A stretch of DNA of 64,000 bases, taken from Mesocentrotus franciscanus (Eukaryota; Echinodermata; Echinoidea; Camarodonta; Strongylocentrotidae). The position numbers and the translations under genes are program-made. Below are positions 27,401 through 36,760 of the stretch, one piece after another. The notes below the pieces were generated by a model, which was not told the DNA's origin, did no database searches, and saw nothing but the letters and a program-made list of their open reading frames with translations. The stretch is from positions 4,102,837-4,166,836 of the forward strand of contig CP137675.1 of assembly GCA_037976565.1 (NCBI GenBank), read 5' to 3'. Every line of letters starts with the position of its first letter. Position 1 is the first letter of the stretch.

Positions 27401-30400
27401 TGAGTTGGCAACAGGCACTCCATAAAAGTGTGAACTAGAGGCTGTTCACACCGCAAGGGGGGACCGTGGGCGGACCGTGGATCGCGCTATCGTAGCGCAA
27501 CCCGACGGTCCGCCCATTGGCATTCGCCGGATTCACACCGCAGTGAGATAGCGCGGTCTATCGTAGCACCCCTTTTGAGGGTCCTGTTGCCATGACGCGT
27601 GACGTCATGAGGTCAGAGCGGTCAAAGATTTCGCGCTATTACGAACCCGTAGTTGAGAGCTCGACACTATGAACATGATGGACAGAGAAAGAGGACAAAA
27701 TATACAGTTCCTCATTCTACCCTCAACAATTGCTGTGTCGACAAAGGAACATCCTTCAATGCTATTGTGTAAAAATGTGTAGAACAGGTGTCACATGCAT
27801 ATTCACCTGTTCTACTTATTTTTTACATAATAGCAGTGAAGGGATGTTCCTTTGTCGACCACAGCAATTTTTGAGGGTAGAATGAGGAACTGTATATTTT
27901 GTCCTCTTTCTTTGTCCATCATGTTCATATAGTGCGATATCGCTGTACCTATATGCTAGCCGGCCTACGTTTATTTCATGGCGTTGTAGTTACATTGTGC
28001 ATGTATTTCTTTGATTTAACTATAGACTCTTGTATTTTAATCAGACAGATAAATGTTCAAATTAAAAATCGAGGCCCTCGGGTTGTAGCAAACATGTTTT
28101 GCAATGTATGGGACCGAGCCCTTCGTTATTCTTTCTGGTGATAATTCCCCTATAGATTCTACACCATATCTGCTAACCCACGAAAAACAGCGTAAAAGTA
28201 CGTTTAGTTAAGTCAGGTCCCACATTACTTACTATATTTCTATTTTCACGATGTTCCGACGCGTTTTACTCCATAAAATTAGGAGTGTTGAGTTGTACCG
28301 ATTCAGATTCAGATCGCAACAAAATAGAATGAGTATAAAATTTCCAGCGTGTAGAACGATGACTTCCGGCGTGCTATCGTAGCTCGGGTTCACACCGGCA
28401 GAGATAGCGCGGTCTAGCGCACGCTAGACCGCGCTATCTCTCGTGGACCACCCCAAGAGGTGGTCCAGTGGCACGCCGTTTTGGCTCGCCGTGGCTCGCT
28501 GTTGGGCGGACCGAACGACGCTGTACCTTCCACACCGCAGAGATAGCGCGGTCTAGCGCGCGCTAGACCGCGCTATCTCTGCCGGTGTGAACAGCCTCCT
28601 AGTTAAGCCAGGCTTAACTTAGTACGCGCTATCGGAATACCACCCACTATGTCCCTTTTGCAGCCAACATCAAATTCTGTAGAACTTTGCAGGAATTATG
28701 AATATGTCATGTATGTCCTATCTGTGAAATTTAAGCGTTAGCAGTGTCCTAATATTCAAATTATGCAAGGAAACCTGTTTACTTGCTAGACTTCACTGTC
28801 AGACACTATTGAGTGACTGACTGGCATCTTTTTTTTCTTTGGTAATAACATACATAAAATGAGCTGTAAAGGGTACATGAGCATTTCGTCGCGCGGGTGG
28901 CAGAAGGGCGTTAGCTCAAATTTCAAGTAAACAATGAAGCGCTAAGCAGAAGGGCGTTAGCACTTTATCGCCTCAAACTTTTATAAAACTGACTTATTTC
29001 CGAAAAAAAATTGTGGCCGTGTTCTACTATAACATTTCTATTAGTCTCTTAAGTTTTAAACCAATTTTCGGCTCGGAAAGTAGTTTAAATATAAAAGAAA
29101 TCTTTAAATGCGAATAATTCGGAAAGTAGATTTTGAGTCGCCGCGCTTACACCCTTCTGCCACCCGCGCGATGATTTGTCTACATCAATAACCCACCTCT
29201 TGTAATGGCCAAAATTAAACTGATTGAATCTTTGCGCAGCACAAAATGTATGACCATTCGGTACAATGGTCTAAAAATCAGACTATTACTTACTTACTTG
29301 GTAGCACTTAAGTCAATTCAACAACTAATAGTCGTTATATTCCCACTGAAAGACATTTTCAAGCCCCCTTTTATTTAGGGAAGTTCTAAATTAGTATTAT
29401 CTTTCAAATGCCGTTGGAATTTAACCTTTTCATTTTTTGGGCCTGTAAATGAGACATAGTACCTTTAAAGTTGTCTGATACCTGAGTACAATAGTACTCT
29501 TTTCTTTTATTTTGGGGGGCAAAATCCCTCAATCAGGAACTTGAATATAGTTTAAAGATTAGATTTTGATGATTATCATGTCATGAGTTAATGTTTACTA
29601 TTGGTGGTGTAATGTTTGCGCTATGAATCAAATATTTTTTTGAATTTCAACTTCCTCCTTTGGATGCCGTTGATTTGGTCAGTTTCTGCATTGTCAATCA
29701 ATGATGTCACTATGCCTTTTGAAATTAGAACTTTAAAGCTAGGTTTCAAATTAATCATATATTTTTTATTGACATGATTATAAAATTGAATTGATCACAT
29801 CATGAGAGATGTCTGCTGGAAGCTAGATGGATGTGAGTTGTAATTGGAAGGATAGGAGTGAAAGTACTCAATCCCCTTCTTGCTCTGAGCAAATGATGTG
29901 TTAACTGAAATTCAAAGATGATAGGGGATTATTTATTACATCATGTGCTTTTAAAGCACAGTCTACCAGTTGTAAACAATTTTTTATAGGGTGTTTTGAA
30001 GAATCGATTAGTATATATGAAAAATCCTCAGTTCAAAAGAGTAAATTGAAGTGAAACAAATTTATTGAGACTTGTATAGACATGTAAAGTTTATTATTGA
30101 CATAAAACATAGTAACATGTTAGGAATACAGTATTTGATAGAGTTGGGGCCAAACAAATTTTCTTACTATATCTTTTGCAAGTGTGCACAGACCATTAAC
30201 ACTGTATTTATGATAAGTAATTTGCAGTAATCAAAATGCATTGACCCATCTTGTTTTGTGTCAAAACCTGTAGGCATACATGTTCAAGATGTATAAAGTT
30301 CAATGTAGTTAAATTAGAAGAAAAATTCAAAGTTGAGTTCATAACCTTTGATATCAGTATTATCTGATATTTATTGATATTGCCCAGATGATATTTTATT

Positions 30401-33400
30401 ATAGTTGTCATGTCATGTCTATTTCATTGCTAAAAGTTGCAGGCGATCTAGTTTTTTACATAATCATTCCTGAAGTGTATTAAAAGGGCAATTCAATTTT
30501 TGTGATGATTCATTTCAGTTTCAGTTTCAGTTTCAGTTTATTGTTTTTACATATTTAACATTATGATACAAATATTACAATATAAAACAATTCTTTGTAA
30601 ATTATAATCACACAAAAGGAAATTAGATACATGTTACAAATTTAGTTATTGATCAAGTTATTTAACAGCTTTTACAAGAAGATGAAAATATTTATTTGGT
30701 AGTGAAATATGATGAAACCTAATAAAAAGCAAAGCTTGTAAAGAATAGGTTCCGTACAAAATATGATGAAGAAGATCGTCGATAATTTGACATGGCGTGA
30801 TGAGAAAGATATTTAAAAAAAGTTTAATGCAATATATATATATCGTAGGCCAGAGTTTTAAATACTAAGAAAAATATATATTCAAAAAGCATATATAAGA
30901 AAAAAATTAAAAAATACAATATATATAACTAGAAAACACGAGAAAAATCTTAAAGTAAACATACAGAAGCCATACCCACTCAATACATTCTTAAAGGTAT
31001 AGTCCAGGTCTGGTCATGTGATTGCATTGTGAAAGAAACGTTGTGGAATCGATCAGAAAAGGTTGATCAACTAGCATATAAGTATTTGTGTGTACTGCAA
31101 GGTTCTGGAATCATCAAAATGATAAGAAATTTGGCCCAGTCTTGGTAAAGTTACAAGCACTGTACACAGAAAGATGTATATGGGACTACCCTATATCTAT
31201 CCAGTCCGGATAGATATGATAATTTACCAAATATATCAATTAATAGGCGGTTTCCCAGCAAAATTTGTCTCATCACGTATTAGTAAAAACATATTCTTTC
31301 ACATGATTGGTAATAAGAGCTTCCATTTCATTTTTTGAGAGGGGGGCATTTCCAAAACTGGTCTATAAACTGGTCTCTAATACCTACTCGAATCTACGCA
31401 TGCCCGCTCCCAGCGAGCCCCGGACAGGCATTTTGTATGAAAGCGGAAAAATAAGAGATACAGAATGGCGAAAGTTTGAATTAAATCGGACCAATAATGT
31501 GAAATTTCATATATTTGAAAATTATGTATAGTGATTACAACTATCACAAATTTGTACCTTTCTCATTTTTTGTCTTATTTTAGTCAAATATTCACTTGTC
31601 TGCTTCTCCGATTTGTGTGCTTTCTTTTACAGTAGTTGTCTAGTATGGTTGGATTTTCCTTTAATTTTGCGTAAAATGCTGTTAGAGCCCTTTTAACTCT
31701 CAGCAAACAATACTACATTTTTCTCTCTCTCTCAAAAGAAAACCTATTAAAAAAAGGTTATTACAAAATGAGGAGTAACATGAACTTGAATTCAATTAAA
31801 CGTAAACACAGAACCAGCCTTGTATAAGTTCCTCGCTAAACATTTGTGTTTTTATTTTTTTTAAACCAACTGACTTTCGAAACAAAAATAAAGACAAGTT
31901 CCCTTGACCCAGTGTCTGACTAGTTATGGGAACCGTCATTCCCACAGTCCATGAATAGAGTAGAGACAGATAAAAGAACAACTCCTAATAAAAAAAAAAC
32001 AGGGTCGTATTTTTCAGAGCACGCTTCCACGACTCTTTTCTTCATCATCATTGTCATATTTTTTGTCTGACACATTCTATATTCTGGCATTCTTTAATTG
32101 TTTGAGGTGATCTTTTTTGGGGGGTTGTTTGTGTCCTGGTTTTACAAAGAAGGCACTGTGTGTGAAAATCAGCACGTAGCTTTGAACGTAGAAGTGAGGT
32201 AGACGTACCCACTGTTGCCTCCATGCATAATGTAAAGGTACATCATGCAGAGGAGTGCTTATTGACATGTAATGTTTCTGACTGATTTCAAGTTGGAGCT
32301 GAAACCCATGTATTAGAGTGCCCTCCCATCTTGTTTTTAATTAAACCTTTGCTCTTGTACCGGATAGCAGCTGCTAAATCTAGAAACTTCCTTAAAATGA
32401 CAGTTACAATTTCCAAATTGTTAACAATTGCCATTATTGGAGCAAGAATCTTTAGCAAGCGGCAAAAATTTACTGTTGTGCTTCACTTCTTTCATGTTTA
32501 GAATTGAGCAAATCTTGACTTATCGTATCAGTGCAGACATGGTAACATGTATGAGCTACATGAATTGCATGAATAGTTGGATATCAACAGCCCCCCACCC
32601 CCACACCCCACACCCCCACACCCCCACACCCATTTATTCATGAAAGATATTCAATCAAAATATGTGTCGCATCCTTGACCCCAACAACATTGTGAGTTAC
32701 CTTATCAGTAATACATGTATGTAGTTTTATCCATTGAGCAATTGACTTTGATTTGAACAACCTTTGTATACATATAAACTAATTGAAAGCGTAAACGAGT
32801 CTTCAGATCACCATAACTCTACATTCAAGAGGGTGTTTTTTTTCTTCAGATATTTTGTATCAAACTAGGAAGTGAAGCACTTTATTTATGTCCCGTACGT
32901 AAGAAGATATTCAACTTGTTTCACTTTTTAGTATTGATAGGGTACCTAAATACCAATTCACATCTTCCATTACAATTCTTTGTAATTCCTTTTTCCTTTG
33001 AAAAGTGTAATTTGAAACCATGAATCTTTTAGGAGAATTTTATTGCTCTCCATTTTAATTTGTCAGCCATCACACATTAGTGCCAAAGGTATTTTTGTTT
33101 CTCACAATTGTTTGTCTACCCCTCCATCTGTTCTGCATTATTGATATTGTAATATTTCAGAAACTGATTTTAAGTATGAAATTCAAATATGTTGAACATT
33201 ATTGGTATATTCAATATTCTCTTCTCACCCCAAAACAATAATCATGTAAGTTGTAATTCATAAAAGAACAAAAGTAAATTGTGATTACTGAATCATTTAA
33301 CCCCAAGCATTTCAATGTCACCTTTTAATGACATTTAAACAAAATAATATCTTTTGATCCCTAATTCTAGGAATTATACATTGTAAATAAGCAGAAAGAG

Positions 33401-36400
33401 CAAAAATCACAGAAAAATTTTGAGCTCATTTCTAATGCAGTATATTGTGCCTTTCATGAATAATAATATTTAATTGTACGTAATAGTTACAAACTCTAAA
33501 TTGGCAATGCAGTGTGAAAATAATATTTATATCGTGTACAAATGGGCAATTTCTTTTTGCATTTAGTAATTTTCATTCATGTTGGTTCATTTCATATACA
33601 TTTTAATTTGTTTTTAAACCATGTGGGAGTGGAAAGTAAAAATTATTGGTGCCAATTTTAGGAGGGAAATGTGATTTTATTCAACCTTAATCACACTGTG
33701 ACCTGCTATGGGTTGAGACATGTTACATAAATGCTTTGTTGTTATCCTCACATATTCCCATGATTTATTCTATTTATAACAAGTGTTTCATATACTATTC
33801 CTGAGACAGCTACAGCATGGCATTTTATAAACATTGATTCTCTCTACCCATATGTATGAATAAATAGTTAGTAGTAGCAGTGTTGTGTTATTTTGAATTC
33901 TCCTTGCTTGGCCCTTTTATTTGTGCAAAGTTTTCTATGAATCATTAATGTATTCAAATAATGATGATGAAAACAGAAGCATACATAATTTAGTACAAAT
34001 ATAATTTTTAAGTATTTCACATTGGCATTAAATCTTGTTGGCCATCTTACTATTATAATATATATCCCCTCTTTTTATTCTCTCTCCCTCTCCCTCTCTC
34101 TCCCTCTCTCTCCCTCTCTCTATTTCTCTATCCTTCTCTCCCCTCCCCCACTCTCTCTTCCTATTTGTGCAAATGTAACAAATACTCTTACCATCTCCCT
34201 TCTCTCTCACTCCCCTCTACCCCCCTCTCCCTCTCTCTCTCTCTCTCTCTCACTCTCTCTCTCTCACTCTCTCTCTCACTCTCTCTCTCTTCTGTCTCTT
34301 TGCAGGTATATAAGAGTGAGCAGGAGATAGATGGAGTGGTATGCGACCCTCTGAAAGCTACCCATACCATCAGGAATGTGACCAGTCAAGAAATGTGTTT
34401 CACCTTCTGGGATGTCAATGTCAGAATGGAATGGGACAGTAAGTACTTCACTCAACATCAATTTCACATTGAATGATTATGATAACGATAATGAGATGAA
34501 GAAGAAAAAGAAGGAGAAGAGGAAGAAGAGATTGAAGGAGAAGAAGATGGAGAAGAAGAAGAAGGAGAAGGAGAAGGAGGAGTGTAATTTAATATTAATA
34601 ATAAGTTTAGCAATAATAGCATAATGCCTGATACTGTTTCAAGATATTGATTGTAAGATGGATGTTTTTGTCTGTTCAGCTACATTAGACATAACCAACA
34701 CACTGGAGGTACTATCGCAGGATACAGTCATCTCTCATCAACTTATGAAGAGGGTTTGGCCAGCGACCCAGCGGGACACCTGCTTCGTCTCTCATCTTCG
34801 CAAACTGGACCTCAGTATTCAAAACACACAAGATGTTGGCTCGTGGCTCGTCATCAACTTCTCCACAGAACATCCCAAAGCGGTAAGTTCTTTCTAAATC
34901 TTTAATGCAATGTTTAAGTTCGCGTACGCCATATAACTTTTATCCATCTAGTTCATCAAAAAATGAAAAATCTCATTATATGACCATGGAATAATGGTAG
35001 TGATACCGAAAGAATTAATAGTCAGTGGTAGTATTAAAAGACAATTCTTTTTTTAATTAAAAAGTCACATGTCGTATGGAAAACTCGACAAGCAATGCTC
35101 ATAACCATTGTTAGTTCTTGTAGAAGGTATATATGTATCCCATCAACAATATGAGAAAACTCTATATCATGCAATGTACTTTACGACTATGAAATCAGAG
35201 GGCTAAATTGAATTGAATTGAAGTGGTTTAGGAAAAACAACTTTCTGTTTTACAAACTTGAACATTTGTGGAACATAATACAGCCCTAAAATCTCAAAAG
35301 ATCATGTATAGATATTTGCAATGTCAAGAGTTCCTGTGTATCATTTGGATGTGGGATGATAGCAAGTAGGTTATAAATCATGCAATCTAAAGATTTACAA
35401 AGCCAAAGACAATTTTGTGCCCCCCTCTTCCCTATCAATATGAATAGAATGTTGGAGCAATATGTAAAACATCTGAATGTGTTTGCAAACTTTATGACAT
35501 GTAAACCCTGTAAGATACTTCGGTTGGTTTTCCCACAGGAAGTGGTTGATATATTTCATACAATTTGTTGTTTTTATACTTATAAATAAAGGTTTCGGTT
35601 TTGCTCAATACGGATGGAAAACATACTTACATATATACATGTAGATATAAGTCAGAGACTCTTTCACTTTTTCTCTTGTAGAAAACTTTGTTGGGCAGTC
35701 TCATGTTACTAAATAGTATCTATAATTTTTTGAAGTATGAATGATAGTTATGGAACTTGGCATAATTTGGCATAACTTGGCATATTAGAGAGTTTCTGCC
35801 CTGAATATTTCAATAGTACGGTGTTAACAAAAATATTTTTAATCCCCCCTTGCCTTGCCCCCCCCCCCCGACCCTCATGTGGAAAAAAACGATTATAAAA
35901 ATAGTACCAGGAAAGGTTGGCAATAAAATCATTCTTTATTTAAATCTCTTATATTCTTTTTTTAGTTCTCTTCAAGCTGAGTAATCAAACAATATTTGAC
36001 TTTCAATATTTCTTTTGTAAACAAGATTGTGAAGTATTTTGCAAACAGTGGCAATGTGCATTGTAAACATTCCTCTAGTGTTGTCAGTTTTTCTGAAAGA
36101 TGTCAATAAGGCTACCATGCAGTAATCAGAGGTGCATGAAATGTTCAACAAATCGTATGGTAGCAATAGGGTCGGGCTACAGAGGCCTTTAATAAGGTTT
36201 GTCGTTTTGTGAGGAGCATTGATGCCAGCGAGTAGGGTACCATATTCATTTTCTGCGTGGCCTCTGGATAAATATTTGCCTGGTTAGAATCTTTATATAA
36301 ATAATATGGTGGTGTTGTGTGTTTTTCGGTCATGTTCCTCCAAATAGATAATCCATGAAAGTTCTTATGAGGTGTTTTCAGACATCCTTTCTTCCAAAAG

Positions 36401-36725
36401 TGCTTAATGTGCTTAAAGCCTTAAACCAGTGACATTCTTCAACCTTGGCAATGAGGAACTAACATGAAGATGACTTGCGAACCATATCATCAAGCATTAA
36501 TTAGATTTAAACAATCTAGATCTGATTGCTCAAATTTCTCAAACCTTCATGGATGCCATATTCTGCATGCTCAGACCCTATGAAGTTATCATGAAACAAT
36601 GCATATAAACAACTGTGTTCATTTTTTTTTGGTCAGAAATTGCTTCAGAACCTTGTTTTTTACCATTATTCCAAATTCTCAGTGTGGTAGGAGGAATTTA
36701 AAAAAATGTATTATCCCTACCACAT

Positions 36726-36760
<35 letters not shown>

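Larger units (their letters stand above)
27150..29476. mobile_element. CTTTAAAGATACTATGTCCC MITE, copy 3, hosting nested insertions
   Basis: Left fragment 27150-27160, then foreign DNA 27161-28645. The element resumes at 28646, is interrupted again at 28887-29173, and ends at about 29476 with the inverted tip. Copies 1 and 2 give the empty sites. Confidence 0.8.
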
